Counted from the first letter of the stretch, positions 1-9,804 are shown. The stretch is DNA of 64,000 bases from Novisyntrophococcus fermenticellae (GCF_018866245.1 NZ_CP076458.1:1302001-1366000), one strand, 5' to 3'. The notes: a model not told the origin generated them from the sequence alone. A program made the numbers and translations.

Positions 1-1314
1 ACTGCCATGCGTATGCGTGGTGCGAATTCTACGGATATTGCGGTTCTGGTAGTTGCAGCTGATGATGGAGTGATGCCTCAGACGATAGAGGCTATTAACC
101 ATGCGAAAGCAGCAGGAGTTGAAATTATTGTTGCCATTAACAAGATAGATAAACCTAGTGCCAATGTGGAACGTGTAAAACAGGAACTTTCTGAGCAGCA
201 GTTGATTCCGGAAGACTGGGGCGGCAGTACGGTATTTGTACCGGTATCTGCACATACTCATGAAGGTATTACGGAACTTCTGGAGATGATTCTGCTGACA
301 GCAGAGGTTCTGGAGCTTAAGGCCGATCCAAAACGCAGAGCAAGAGGGCTGGTAATTGAAGCACAATTGGATAAGGGAAAGGGCCCGGTAGCCAATATTC
401 TGGTACAAAAGGGTACTTTACATGTGGGAGACTATATCGCAGCAGGAGCATGTTCCGGTAAAGTCCGTGCGATGATGGATGATAAGGGCCGGCGTGTAAA
501 GGAGGCTGGACCCTCCATGCCGGTTGAACTGCTTGGTCTGAATGATGTGCCTAATGCAGGCGAAATCATCGTTGCAACCGATACAGACAAAGATGCTAAG
601 AATTTTGCAGCAACCTTTGTATCAGAAGGGAAGAACAGGCTGCTTGAAGATACAAAAGCGAAGATGTCTCTGGATGATTTGTTCAGCCAGATTAAAGAAG
701 GAAACTTAAAGGAACTGAATATCGTAATAAAAGCCGATGTACAGGGATCTGTAGAGGCTATGAAACAGTCACTGGTCCGTCTCTCCAATGATGAGGTTGT
801 GGTCAAGATTGTGCATGGCGGAGTTGGAGCTATCAACGAATCCGACGTTACGCTGGCTGCAGCTTCCAATGCGATCATTATAGGCTTCAATGTAAGACCC
901 GACGTCCAGGCAAAGACCATCGCTGATCAGGAAGGTGTGGATATGCGTCTGTACCGTGTCATTTATCAGGCGATTGAGGATGTGGAAGCGGCCATGAAAG
1001 GAATGCTGGATCCTGTTTACGAGGAAAAAGTCATCGGACATGCGGAAATCCGTCAGCTGTTCAAAGCTTCTGGAATTGGAACCATTGCAGGCAGCTATGT
1101 GCTGGATGGCGCCTTCCAGAGAGGATGTAAAGTACGGATCAGCCGTGAAGGAAAACAAATCTACGAAGGCCCTCTGGCTTCACTCAAGCGTTTCAAGGAT
1201 GATGTGAAGGAAGTCAGGGCAGGATATGAGTGTGGTCTGGTATTTGAAGGCTTTAATGATATTCAGGAGTTAGATGTTGTAGAAGCTTATATTATGGTAG
1301 AAGTACCAAGATAG
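1..1314 (+). CDS. infB: Translation initiation factor IF-2, C-terminal part (5' end outside window)
   Basis: IF-2 is the GTPase that brings initiator fMet-tRNA to the 30S subunit. The reading frame is already open at base 1. The first residues, TAMRMRGAN, follow directly on the G3 region that precedes them in the family (DTPGHEAF), so the start lies upstream of the window. The G4 motif NKID is visible near residue 48, followed by SAHT (G5-like). Domains II, III and the initiator-tRNA-binding C-terminal domain follow, with the family hallmark ADVQGSVEA near residue 246. About 437 residues remain, roughly the C-terminal half. It is the first gene seen of an infB-rbfA-nrnA-truB-ribF operon, the usual order in Clostridia. 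Nothing looks damaged. Confidence 0.97.
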   Translation, partial: TAMRMRGANSTDIAVLVVAADDGVMPQTIEAINHAKAAGVEIIVAINKIDKPSANVERVKQELSEQQLIPEDWGGSTVFVPVSAHTHEGITELLEMILLTAEVLELKADPKRRARGLVIEAQLDKGKGPVANILVQKGTLHVGDYIAAGACSGKVRAMMDDKGRRVKEAGPSMPVELLGLNDVPNAGEIIVATDTDKDAKNFAATFVSEGKNRLLEDTKAKMSLDDLFSQIKEGNLKELNIVIKADVQGSVEAMKQSLVRLSNDEVVVKIVHGGVGAINESDVTLAAASNAIIIGFNVRPDVQAKTIADQEGVDMRLYRVIYQAIEDVEAAMKGMLDPVYEEKVIGHAEIRQLFKASGIGTIAGSYVLDGAFQRGCKVRISREGKQIYEGPLASLKRFKDDVKEVRAGYECGLVFEGFNDIQELDVVEAYIMVEVPR

Positions 1315-1346
1315 GCTTTGCAAAGCGAAAAGCAGAGGGTATTAAA

Positions 1347-1730
1347 GTGAGAAAAAACAGTATTAAAAACACCAGAATCAACGGTGAAGTACAAAAGGAA
1401 TTAAGCCAGATTATCCGCATGGAAATCAAAGATCCCAGGATTGCTATGATGACCTCGGTTACAGCAGCAGAGGTTGCTCCGGATCTGAAAACCTGTAAAG
1501 CGTATATCAGTGTACTTGGAGATGAGAAAGCGAAAGCGGATACACTGGCTGGTCTGCGTAGCGCAGAAGGTTATATCCGCAAACTGCTTGCGAAGAATGT
1601 TAATTTAAGAAATACACCGGTTATTCAGTTTGTTCTGGATGAATCCATCGAATATGGTGTTACCATGTCAAAGCTGATAGATGATTTAAATCAGAATGGA
1701 CCTGAAAAGGAAGATGAGAAGAGTGAATAA
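1347..1730 (+). CDS. rbfA: Ribosome-binding factor A
   Basis: RbfA is a small KH-fold protein that binds the 30S subunit and helps late maturation of the 16S rRNA 5' end. The 127-residue product starts at a GTG preceded by AGAGGG. It has the typical N-terminus (INGEVQKELSQIIRMEIKDPRI) in which basic and amphipathic residues lead into the conserved KDPR segment near residue 30. The acidic tail (EKEDEKSE) is normal for Clostridia. It sits 32 bases after infB and its end overlaps the start of the next gene, so translational coupling is likely. Confidence 0.95.
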   Translation: MRKNSIKNTRINGEVQKELSQIIRMEIKDPRIAMMTSVTAAEVAPDLKTCKAYISVLGDEKAKADTLAGLRSAEGYIRKLLAKNVNLRNTPVIQFVLDESIEYGVTMSKLIDDLNQNGPEKEDEKSE

Positions 1731-2682
1731 ACTTACGGAGATATTAGAGGGGATTTCAACCGTGGCAATTGCAGGCCATGTGAACCCCGATGGGGACTGC
1801 GTAGGTTCCTGCATGGGTCTATACCTGTATCTGAAGGATAACTATCCGGATATCCGGGCAGACGTATATCTGGAAGAACCGGCAGAGATATTTCATTTTG
1901 TGAGAAATATTGAGGATGTAAAGACAGAATGCGAAACCGGCCGGGTATATGACCTGCTGTTTCTTCTGGATGTGAGCAGTATGGATCGTGTTGGTGTTGC
2001 AAAGCCACTGTATGAATCTGCGCTTCATACGGTGGGAATAGACCATCACATTACCAATAAAGGGTTGTGTGAACTGAACCAGATTTTCCCGGAGGCCAGT
2101 TCCACCTGTGAGGTTCTATATGGACTCATGGAGGAAATAAAGATTTCGGAAGCATGTGCTGAAGCTTTGTATACTGGAATTGTGCATGATACAGGGGTAT
2201 TCCAGTATTCATGTACTTCACCGTGGACGATGAGAGTGGCTGCCAATCTGATGGAAAAGGGAATTCCTTTTTCGGAAATCGTAGACAGAAGCTTTTATCA
2301 GAAGTCCTATGCACAGAATCAGATTATGGGAAGAACCCTCATGGAGAGCATCATGCTCCTGGACGGTCAGTGCATTATAGGTATTGTACGCCGCAAAGAG
2401 ATGGAATTCTACGGTCTTTCTACCAAAGATCTGGATGGAATTGTAAGCCAGCTGAAAAATACTGCCGGAGTGGAAGTTGCGTTATTCCTGTATGAGAAAA
2501 ATCTGCAGGAATTTAAGGTGAGCATGAGGTCAAGGGAACGGGTGGATGTCAGTAAAATTGCGGAACTGTTCGGAGGCGGAGGTCATGTGAGAGCAGCCGG
2601 ATGCACGATGCACGGTACTGCCTTTGATGTGGTTAACAGCATCTCAGGCCAGATAGAAAAACAATTGACAGAGGAAGTATAA
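1714..2682 (+). CDS. nrnA: DHH/DHHA1 phosphoesterase, NrnA-type oligoribonuclease / pAp phosphatase
   Basis: Bifunctional NrnA enzymes degrade nanoRNAs and dephosphorylate pAp. The protein has the DHH domain motifs in order: AGHVNPDGDCVGS near residue 20, LLDVSS near 88, and GIDHH near 110. It ends with the DHHA1 glycine-rich GGGGHVRAAG near 290, which binds substrate. I chose ATG 1714, just after AAAAGGA. A GTG at 1723 or an ATG at 1696 are possible alternatives. All overlap the end of rbfA, which argues for coupled translation. The length of about 322 residues fits the family. The position between rbfA and truB is the standard one in Firmicutes. Confidence 0.9.
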   Translation: MRRVNKLTEILEGISTVAIAGHVNPDGDCVGSCMGLYLYLKDNYPDIRADVYLEEPAEIFHFVRNIEDVKTECETGRVYDLLFLLDVSSMDRVGVAKPLYESALHTVGIDHHITNKGLCELNQIFPEASSTCEVLYGLMEEIKISEACAEALYTGIVHDTGVFQYSCTSPWTMRVAANLMEKGIPFSEIVDRSFYQKSYAQNQIMGRTLMESIMLLDGQCIIGIVRRKEMEFYGLSTKDLDGIVSQLKNTAGVEVALFLYEKNLQEFKVSMRSRERVDVSKIAELFGGGGHVRAAGCTMHGTAFDVVNSISGQIEKQLTEEV

Positions 2683-2687
2683 GGCGC

Positions 2688-3587
2688 ATGTATAACGGAG
2701 TCTTAAATATCTATAAAGAAGCGGGGTTTACCTCGCATGATGTGGTGGCCAAGCTTCGCGGAATCTTAAAGCAGAAGAAAATCGGTCATACAGGTACACT
2801 TGACCCGGATGCGGTGGGTGTACTTCCTGTGTGTCTGGGAAGTGCCACAAAACTCTGTGACATGCTGACGGATGAGAAAAAGTCCTATCAGGCGGTTTTA
2901 CGTCTTGGGGTAACTACGGACACACAGGATATGAGCGGTCAGGTTTTGAACACCCGGCCGGTAGAGTGCACAGCAGAAGAAATCACAGCATGTGTGAACA
3001 GTTTCTGCGGAGAACAGATGCAGATTCCTCCCATGTATTCCGCTCTGAAGATTAACGGAAAAAAGCTGTACGAACTGGCAAGAGAGGGAAAGACGGTGGA
3101 GCGGGCGGCACGCCCGGTAACATTCTACGACATTACAATCTGCCAGATGGATATACCCTTTGTGAGTTTACATGTGACCTGCTCAAAAGGAACTTATATC
3201 AGGACCCTTTGCCATGACATTGGTAAAAAGCTGGGTTGTGGTGCCGCTATGGAACAGCTCACCAGAACCGGAGTAGGCCGGTTTCACGTAGACCATGCGC
3301 TAAAACTTGAACAAGTAGAAACGCTAAAGCAGGAGAATAAGCTGGAAAGCTGTCTGGTTCCGGTGGACGCGATGTTTGAAAACCTGGAAAAGAGTTGGGT
3401 AAAGCCTGCATTTGATTTACTGGTGCACAATGGAAATCCGCTCAGGGCTGATCAGATTACGGCAGTCCGGCAGGAGACGTTACAAAAACAGCTTCGGATC
3501 TATGACAGCAGTCACCAGTTTGCAGGGATTTACGAATATGATGCGGGGCGGGAAATCTATAAACCAAAGAAAATGTTTCTGAGATGA
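2688..3587 (+). CDS. truB: tRNA pseudouridine(55) synthase TruB
   Basis: TruB converts U55 of the tRNA T-loop to pseudouridine. The product (299 residues) starts MYNGVLNIYKEAGFTSHDVV and carries the catalytic segment GHTGTLDPDAVGVLP near residues 35-49, where the Asp of TLDP is the nucleophile. Other TruB markers are KSYQAVLRLG, PPMYSALK and the Lys-Gly-Thr-Tyr segment CSKGTYIRTL near 167. The gene begins 5 bases after the nrnA stop and is followed after 7 bases by ribF, so these form one transcription unit. The C-terminal PUA-like part is short but recognisable. Confidence 0.96.
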   Translation: MYNGVLNIYKEAGFTSHDVVAKLRGILKQKKIGHTGTLDPDAVGVLPVCLGSATKLCDMLTDEKKSYQAVLRLGVTTDTQDMSGQVLNTRPVECTAEEITACVNSFCGEQMQIPPMYSALKINGKKLYELAREGKTVERAARPVTFYDITICQMDIPFVSLHVTCSKGTYIRTLCHDIGKKLGCGAAMEQLTRTGVGRFHVDHALKLEQVETLKQENKLESCLVPVDAMFENLEKSWVKPAFDLLVHNGNPLRADQITAVRQETLQKQLRIYDSSHQFAGIYEYDAGREIYKPKKMFLR

Positions 3588-3594
3588 GGAATCT

Positions 3595-4515
3595 ATGAAA
3601 TATATCAGAAAAACACTGGATTTTGAGGCAGAAAAACCCACTGTAATTACATTGGGAAAGTTTGACGGTGTCCACAGAGGACACATGAAGTTAATAAACC
3701 GTATATTAGAAATCGGGAAGAGGGATGATCTGGAGACGGTCATCTTTACTTTTGATGTGTCTCCGCAGGTCAGTTTCGGTTATAGAAAGCCGCAGATGCT
3801 GCTTACAAATGAAGAGAGAAGAAGGCGGCTTCAGAAACAGGGAATCGACACATTGATTGAGTGCCCGTTTATACCTGAGATCAGAGATATGGAAGCGGAG
3901 GCTTTTGCCAGGGAAATTCTGGTTAAAAAGCTCCATGTTAAAGCTCTGGTGGTGGGACCTGATTTTCACTTTGGATATGGTAGGAAGGGTACGCCCCAAA
4001 TGCTGGAACGCCTGGGAATGGAATGTGGTTTTACACTGGAGGTTCTGGATAAAGTGATGGATGATAGCCGGGAAATCAGCAGCTCCTACATTCGGGAGGA
4101 ACTGATGAAAGGCAATCTGGAAAAGGTCAATGAACTGCTGGGATATCCTTATACAATTACAGGTGAAGTGGTTCATGGCCATAATCTGGGACATACCATC
4201 GGTATTCCCACAATTAATCAGATTCCAGGTGAAGACAAGCTGCTGCCGCCTTGGGGCGTCTATGCTTCCAGAACGAGAATTGCCGGCAGGGAGTTTTACG
4301 GAATCACAAACATCGGAGTAAAGCCAACAGTCCTGGAAAAGTTTGTAGGAGTTGAGACATATCTCTATGACTGCGATATGGATCTCTACGGAGAGGTAGC
4401 TAAGGTGGAGCTATGCCACTATCAGAGGCCGGAAGTGAAGTTCGAATCTGTGGAAGCGTTGAAACAGCAGATGAACAAAGATAAAGAACATGGGAAACAA
4501 TATTTTATGCTATAA
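3595..4515 (+). CDS. ribF: Bifunctional riboflavin kinase / FAD synthetase
   Basis: RibF phosphorylates riboflavin to FMN and adenylylates FMN to FAD. The N-terminal FAD-synthetase domain shows the nucleotidyltransferase motif GKFDGVHRGH near residues 21-30 and ISSSYIREEL near 162. The C-terminal flavokinase domain shows GEVVHGHNLGHTIGIPT near 186-202, with the PT that contacts nucleotide. NIGVKPT follows near 239. The length (306 residues) is full. It ends the operon, directly ahead of a strong terminator hairpin. Confidence 0.95.
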   Translation: MKYIRKTLDFEAEKPTVITLGKFDGVHRGHMKLINRILEIGKRDDLETVIFTFDVSPQVSFGYRKPQMLLTNEERRRRLQKQGIDTLIECPFIPEIRDMEAEAFAREILVKKLHVKALVVGPDFHFGYGRKGTPQMLERLGMECGFTLEVLDKVMDDSREISSSYIREELMKGNLEKVNELLGYPYTITGEVVHGHNLGHTIGIPTINQIPGEDKLLPPWGVYASRTRIAGREFYGITNIGVKPTVLEKFVGVETYLYDCDMDLYGEVAKVELCHYQRPEVKFESVEALKQQMNKDKEHGKQYFML

Positions 4516-4568
4516 AAATCGTCCCGTTTACCAAAAAAATCGTGCTTTTTGGTAAACGGGATGATTTT
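4515..4568 (+). terminator. Rho-independent terminator after ribF
   Basis: Two 23-base arms (4515-4537 and 4546-4568) are complementary with one G-T pair. Each contains the core TCCCGTTTACCAAAAA or its complement, around an 8-base loop, and the right arm ends in a T-rich stretch. Because the arms start with A and end with T runs, the hairpin could stop transcription from either strand. It closes the infB-ribF operon. Confidence 0.9.
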
Positions 4569-4670
4569 CGTTAATTGTAAGGAAAGATTAAGGACATCCG
4601 ATGCAAAATATGATACGATAAAAATATTGATAACATTGTATAATTTTTAATGTGGAGGATACGGGCATAT

Positions 4671-5996
4671 ATGAAGAAGAAATCTGTTATTATCACCTGT
4701 GCATGTGTGGCAGCAGCACTGGTAATCGGGGGTGTAGGTTTGTTTGTCTGGACCAGGAAAGGAGATTCTAAAAGCGACAACGTGGTTTATGTAAATACTG
4801 TGGAACAACTGATGAACCTGGGCAGCGGAAATGGTCTGCTCAATCGCTTTTCCGGAGTAGTAGAGTCGCAGGATACCTGGAAGGTTCAGCAGAACACAGA
4901 AAAGACGGTGAAGGACATACTAGTCGAAGAAGGACAGGAAGTACAGGCGGGAACACCACTTTTTACATATGATACGGATAAATTTCAGACGGATTTAGAA
5001 CAGGCCGGATTAGATTCTGAGAGGATTAATACGGAAATCGAGAGTATGAAGAGTAATATCGCGCAGCTGAACAAAGACAAGAAGTCGGCTCCCAAGGAAA
5101 GCCAGGCAACACTTCAGCTGCAGATACGAGAGGCAGAGCTTCAGTTAAGACAAAAAGAGTATGAAGCCAAGAGCAAAGAAGTGGAGATTGGAAAACTACA
5201 GGAAAACATTAATAATGCAACGGTGACCAGTGAAATAGCCGGTATTGTGAAATCCATTAACAATGGAACAGCGTCCGGGGATCCATATGGCGAGCAGGAT
5301 ACCTCTTTCATGACCATATTATCCACAGGAGCTTTTCGGATAAAGGGAAAAGTCAATGAGATGAATATTGGGGGATTGTCGGAAAATGCAGCGGTTCTTG
5401 TGCATTCTCGTGTGGATGATTCCGCAGTCTGGAAAGGGACCATTACAAAGATCGACAGAGAAAATGCCGAAGCCGGAAATAATAATGGCATGTATGCTTC
5501 TACAGATTCCATGTCTCAAACCAGTTCTTATCCATTCTACGTAACGCTGGAAAACAGTGATAATCTGATGCTGGGGCAGCATGTCTATATCGAACTGGAT
5601 AATGGACAGGATTCCGAGAGCAAGGCGGGCATCTGGCTGGATGAATACTTTATCGGAGATCCGGACAGCGAACCATATGTGTGGGCCGACAACGGAAAGG
5701 GTAAACTGGAAAAAAGAAAGATAACCCTGGGACAATATGATGAAAATATGATGAAGTATGAGATTGCAGAAGGTCTCGGTAAGAAAGATGCAATTACATT
5801 TCCGGAACCTGATTTAAAAGAAGGAATGCAGACGGCCATCGGGGAAGATGGCATGATGGGACAGAGCAATCCTGCCGGACCGGAGGATGGTATAGATGCC
5901 GGAGACGGATCTGATATGGGAACCATGGACGATGGACAGATAATTCCAGAGGGTGAAGATGCGGTTGTTTCCGGAGGAGGGGAGGTTCTTAAGTGA
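4671..5996 (+). CDS. HlyD/MacA-like adaptor protein of an ABC export system
   Basis: Adaptor subunits of MacAB-type exporters are anchored in the membrane and reach outward from the transporter. This 441-residue protein starts at ATG 4671, behind a GGAGG at 4654-4658. It has an N-terminal anchor (residues 5-27), then a beta-barrel/lipoyl half (VKDILVEEGQEVQAGTPLF near 80-98). A coiled-coil hairpin follows (about 103-190, rich in Glu, Lys and Gln), then the second lipoyl half (VTSEIAGIVKSINNG). The tail after residue 380 is rich in Gly, Asp, Glu and Met and looks disordered. A TATAAT at 4639-4644 is a possible -10 box, but no good -35 box was found. The stop overlaps the start of the ATPase gene. 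The substrate cannot be read from the sequence. Confidence 0.85.
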   Translation: MKKKSVIITCACVAAALVIGGVGLFVWTRKGDSKSDNVVYVNTVEQLMNLGSGNGLLNRFSGVVESQDTWKVQQNTEKTVKDILVEEGQEVQAGTPLFTYDTDKFQTDLEQAGLDSERINTEIESMKSNIAQLNKDKKSAPKESQATLQLQIREAELQLRQKEYEAKSKEVEIGKLQENINNATVTSEIAGIVKSINNGTASGDPYGEQDTSFMTILSTGAFRIKGKVNEMNIGGLSENAAVLVHSRVDDSAVWKGTITKIDRENAEAGNNNGMYASTDSMSQTSSYPFYVTLENSDNLMLGQHVYIELDNGQDSESKAGIWLDEYFIGDPDSEPYVWADNGKGKLEKRKITLGQYDENMMKYEIAEGLGKKDAITFPEPDLKEGMQTAIGEDGMMGQSNPAGPEDGIDAGDGSDMGTMDDGQIIPEGEDAVVSGGGEVLK

Positions 5997-6676
5997 TTCT
6001 GGAGCTAAAGGATATATGTAAAGATTATATGCAGGGAAAGATGGTGGTTCCGGTTCTGAAAGATGTATGCTTTGAGATGGAAGAAGGAGAGTATGTGGCG
6101 ATTATGGGACCCTCCGGTTCAGGTAAAACAACTTTGATGAATATCGTGGGATGTCTGGATCAGGCAACCAGCGGAACCTATATCCTGGACGGAGAAGATA
6201 TAGGCAAGTGTTCGGATAATCATATGTCGGATATACGCCTTCAGAAGATCGGATTTGTCTTCCAAAGTTTCCAGCTTCTGCCGAGGCAGTCGGCTCTCGA
6301 GAACGTGGCTCTGCCGCTGACCTATGCAGGGATTCCGAAAAAGGAGAGAAAAGAGAAGGCGTTTGAGGCGCTTGATCGGGTCGGATTGGCTGACCGTGTG
6401 GACTTTAAGCCCACGCAGCTTTCCGGTGGACAAAAGCAGAGAGTGGCCATTGCCAGAGCCATGGTCAATCATCCGAAGATTTTGTTGGCTGATGAGCCTA
6501 CGGGCGCCCTGGATTCTGCTTCCGGAAAACAGGTGATGGAACTTTTTCAGAGCCTGAACGATGAAGGGGTCAGCGTTTTGATGATCACTCATGATGCGGA
6601 GATTGCTTCCTGCGCAGGACGGAAAGTGGAGATAAAAGATGGCATCCTGAGACAGGAGGGGGTAATCGAAGTATGA
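5993..6676 (+). CDS. MacB/LolD-type ABC transporter ATP-binding protein
   Basis: This is the ATPase of the export system. It shows Walker A GPSGSGKTT near residues 39-47, Q-loop VFQSFQLLP near 90, signature LSGGQKQR near 142, Walker B ILLADEPTGALD near 162 and the switch His in MITHD near 201. The length (227 residues) is standard for MacB-like ATPases of Gram-positive bacteria, which have a separate permease. It begins at a GTG overlapping the previous stop by 4 bases, and its own stop overlaps the start of the next gene (ATGA). The four genes are therefore tightly coupled. Confidence 0.95.
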   Translation: MILELKDICKDYMQGKMVVPVLKDVCFEMEEGEYVAIMGPSGSGKTTLMNIVGCLDQATSGTYILDGEDIGKCSDNHMSDIRLQKIGFVFQSFQLLPRQSALENVALPLTYAGIPKKERKEKAFEALDRVGLADRVDFKPTQLSGGQKQRVAIARAMVNHPKILLADEPTGALDSASGKQVMELFQSLNDEGVSVLMITHDAEIASCAGRKVEIKDGILRQEGVIEV

Positions 6677-8514
6677 CGGTGAAGAAAAAGGTATTGACAA
6701 TTCTGCTTTCTGTTGCCGGTGTTTGTGTGGTTGGCGCAGGCGTGGTATATGGAGTGAAACGTTCACAGGAGTCGGAGGTCATGGTTATACCTGTCAGTGA
6801 TATTAACAATGGAGGATATTGGGGTGACAATTCCACGATGGAAGGTATCATCACCTCTGATGCTTCACAAGATGTATATCTCTCGGATGTTCAGACTGTG
6901 GATCAGGTTTCTGTAAAGGAAGGTGATACGGTCAAAGAGGGTGATGTCCTGCTTACCTATGATATGACATTGACCAACTTAAATCTGGAGATGCAGAAGC
7001 TGAGCAGGGATCAGGCCGACTTAAGGATCCAGGCGGCGAAAAATGACTTGAAAAAATTAAAGAACACAAAGCCGGTTTCCGAAAATGGAGGTTCCGGAGA
7101 AGGGGATGATGGAGGCTCTGTGGTTGTTGATGATGGGGATTCAGGTATGCCCCCTGAAGAAGTACCTGTAACAGAAATACCGACGCCCCCTCCTGTACCA
7201 GATGCTGTTTTATACAATGGTACGGACAATCCCCTGCAGCACGGAGCAAAGCCTTACAAAGGAGAGGGAAGTAAGAAAAATCCGTTTCGCTTTTTGTGTG
7301 AGGACAAGACCGTGATTAAAGCTTCCTTTATTAATTCCATGATGGGATACAGCTATGATGAGAATGGGAACAGGGGAAGCAGAGAGAAGAGCGGTTTCTT
7401 TTACCGTCTGGAGGTAAGAAGGGAAAATAAAGCAGATGGGGAACTGCTTAAAGCATGGAAGCAGGATGCGTCTTCCATTGAGAAGCCCTTCGAGGAAGAC
7501 TGGGAAGGTGTATTGGATTTAGCTCAAACGTCGACGATACCAACACCAACACTAACGCCCCCTGAAGAAAACGAACCTTCCGGAACATCAGCGAATTCCA
7601 TGGGATACGCGGGAGCTGCCGGCAATGTGGCTTATAATACCCTCAGTGTGGGAAACCTCACCATGAAAGGCACCGGAGCGATTATATTTACAGCTGCCGC
7701 ATCGGATGATAAAAGCAAATCATCCGGTACGCTCTCAACACCGCTGCCCTCTGATATGTCCTATACCAAGGACGAGCTGGCAAAGGCAATAAAGGAAAAA
7801 GAGGCGGAAATCAAATCACTGGAGCTGGATTTAAGAGAACAGGAAATCAAGCTGAAAGCTTCAGAGAAGGCTGTAAATGAAGGTAAGGTTGTGGCCGGAT
7901 TTAACGGAGTTATTAAAAAAGTCGGTGACCCTGAGAATCCTCCGAAAGACGGTACACCATTCCTTGTGTTGTCCAGCACAGATGGTATGTATGTAAAAGG
8001 GAATATCAGCGAATTGAAGCTGAATGAGATTAAAGAGGGAACTGTCTTAAACATTATGTCTTATCAAAGCGGAACCACCTGTGAAGCAACAATAAAGAAT
8101 ATATCACCTTATCCCGCGGAGAACTATAATGATTATTCAGGGACAAATGGATCTGGATATCCATTTACGGCATATATTGCCAGCGGCGGAGATCAGCTGC
8201 AGAATAATGAGTATGTGGAAGTCAGTGTAAGCCAGCAGGCGGGAGAAGGAGAGATGATGGCAGGCGGGGATACTATCTCCATAAGCAAAGCATTTATCAG
8301 GGAAGAAGAAGGCGTTAAATATGTTTATATCAGAGGAGAGGATAACCGCCTGAAACGCCAGGAGGTCACTACAGGCCGCCTTTTCTGGGGAGATGCCTAT
8401 GAGATTAAGGGCGGGATCAGCCAGGAGGACTGGATTGCTTTCCCCTATGGAAAGAATGTAAAAGAAGGCGCCAAAACAAAAGAAGGCAGTATGAATCAGT
8501 TATACGGATATTAA
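6673..8514 (+). CDS. HlyD-like adaptor with a large domain inserted in its coiled-coil hairpin
   Basis: This is a second adaptor (613 residues) in the same operon. It has an N-terminal anchor (about 7-27) and a first lipoyl half (VSVKEGDTVKEGDVLLTYD near 79-97). The first hairpin helix is near 104-132 and the returning helix near 363-402, followed by the second lipoyl half (VVAGFNGVIKKVG, 406-418) and a barrel domain. Between the helices lie about 230 extra residues (133-362). These comprise a Gly/Asp/Pro linker, a globular-looking stretch (about 178-285), a second Thr-Pro-rich linker (288-300) and a small Gly/Ala-rich stretch. MacA-family adaptors are usually 370-450 residues with a simple hairpin. 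I do not recognise the insert. It may sense or bind something outside the cell, which is inference. Confidence 0.8.
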   Translation: MTVKKKVLTILLSVAGVCVVGAGVVYGVKRSQESEVMVIPVSDINNGGYWGDNSTMEGIITSDASQDVYLSDVQTVDQVSVKEGDTVKEGDVLLTYDMTLTNLNLEMQKLSRDQADLRIQAAKNDLKKLKNTKPVSENGGSGEGDDGGSVVVDDGDSGMPPEEVPVTEIPTPPPVPDAVLYNGTDNPLQHGAKPYKGEGSKKNPFRFLCEDKTVIKASFINSMMGYSYDENGNRGSREKSGFFYRLEVRRENKADGELLKAWKQDASSIEKPFEEDWEGVLDLAQTSTIPTPTLTPPEENEPSGTSANSMGYAGAAGNVAYNTLSVGNLTMKGTGAIIFTAAASDDKSKSSGTLSTPLPSDMSYTKDELAKAIKEKEAEIKSLELDLREQEIKLKASEKAVNEGKVVAGFNGVIKKVGDPENPPKDGTPFLVLSSTDGMYVKGNISELKLNEIKEGTVLNIMSYQSGTTCEATIKNISPYPAENYNDYSGTNGSGYPFTAYIASGGDQLQNNEYVEVSVSQQAGEGEMMAGGDTISISKAFIREEEGVKYVYIRGEDNRLKRQEVTTGRLFWGDAYEIKGGISQEDWIAFPYGKNVKEGAKTKEGSMNQLYGY

Positions 8515-8525
8515 GGAGGGAAATC

Positions 8526-9776
8526 ATGTTAGAGAATATTAGACTGTCCTTTCAGGGAATCTGGTCTCATAAGATGCGTTCCTTCCTGACGATGCTGGGC
8601 GTTATCATAGGAATTGCTTCGATTATTGCTATTGTATCAACCATTAAAGGAACTAATGAGCAGATTAAGCAGAATCTGATTGGTGCCGGTAATAATAACG
8701 TATCAATTACATTGAAACAGGGAGATGGTGACTATTGGATGGATAACGGTGCACCTCCCGGAGTTATTCCTTTGACGGATGACATTAAGGAGCGGATACA
8801 GGAGTTGGATAATGTAGAAAATGTTTCATTTTTCAACAGCAGGGCTTACGTAGATGGGATAATGCAGGGGGCTTCCAGGCTTGACAGCGGAAAAGCCTAT
8901 GGTATCGACCGGAATTTTCTGGATACTTCCGGATATGTACTCAGTGCCGGCCGTGCGTTTATTGACAGCGACTATAAAAATTTCCGGAAAGTTGTTCTGT
9001 TGGATGAGACGGCTGCCACTGCACTGTTCCAGGGAGAATCAGCACTTGGGAAAACCATTGAAATCAGAGGCGAACCATTTACAGTGGTTGGACTGATAAA
9101 AAAGGCGGAAGCATTTCAGCCGGTGATTAATTCTCTGGAGGAATATTATACGTATTATCAGGAGAATATGGGTACACTTCTGATGCCGGATGCCAGTTGG
9201 CCGATTATCTTCGGATTTGATGAACCACAGAGTGTGGTATTGACGGCCAAGAGTACGGAGGATATGAGCAGCGTCGGTAAAAAGGCTTCAAAAATCATGA
9301 ATGAAGCAGTGTTGGATTCCGAAGGGGATATCAAGTATAAGGCAGAGGATTTGCTTGAAAAGGCCAAGAATCTGCAGGAACTCAGCGCAAGCACCAATAA
9401 TCTGCTGCTATGGGTGGCAAGTATCTCGCTGCTGGTAGGGGGCATCGGTGTTATGAATATCATGCTGGTATCTGTTACTGAACGAACCAGTGAAATAGGA
9501 CTAAAAAAAGCCATTGGAGCCAGAAAACGCCGTATTTTGTCACAGTTTTTGACTGAGGCAGCAGTACTTACCAGTATTGGCGGATTGATGGGAATAATTG
9601 CGGGAATTATACTTGCCCAGGTGATTTCAAAAGTCTCGCAGACACCTGTGGCAATATCTATCCCGGCCATTATCGCATCTGTAATCTTTTCAATCGTGAT
9701 TGGCGTCATATTTGGACTGCTGCCTTCATTCAAGGCGGCGAATCTGAATCCGATTGATGCCTTAAGACGGGAATAG
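8526..9776 (+). CDS. MacB-like ABC transporter permease (FtsX domain)
   Basis: Permease partner of the ATPase encoded at 5993. The 416-residue protein has the MacB architecture: a first membrane helix with SHKMRSFLTMLGVIIGI near residues 14-30, then a large extracellular MacB core domain (about 45-280). The C-terminal FtsX domain has three helices, including LLVGGIGVMNIMLVSV near 303 and the MacB-typical TERTSEIGLKKAIGARKRRI near 320. It ends with NPIDALRRE, the usual C-terminus of this family. It follows the second adaptor after 11 bases with AAGGAGGG as ribosome binding site. MacB-like systems in Firmicutes export peptides, bacteriocins or lipids; the cargo here is unknown. Confidence 0.92.
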   Translation: MLENIRLSFQGIWSHKMRSFLTMLGVIIGIASIIAIVSTIKGTNEQIKQNLIGAGNNNVSITLKQGDGDYWMDNGAPPGVIPLTDDIKERIQELDNVENVSFFNSRAYVDGIMQGASRLDSGKAYGIDRNFLDTSGYVLSAGRAFIDSDYKNFRKVVLLDETAATALFQGESALGKTIEIRGEPFTVVGLIKKAEAFQPVINSLEEYYTYYQENMGTLLMPDASWPIIFGFDEPQSVVLTAKSTEDMSSVGKKASKIMNEAVLDSEGDIKYKAEDLLEKAKNLQELSASTNNLLLWVASISLLVGGIGVMNIMLVSVTERTSEIGLKKAIGARKRRILSQFLTEAAVLTSIGGLMGIIAGIILAQVISKVSQTPVAISIPAIIASVIFSIVIGVIFGLLPSFKAANLNPIDALRRE

Positions 9777-9804
9777 TCTTTCTGTTAAGAAATGAGGTAG
9801 TTAA

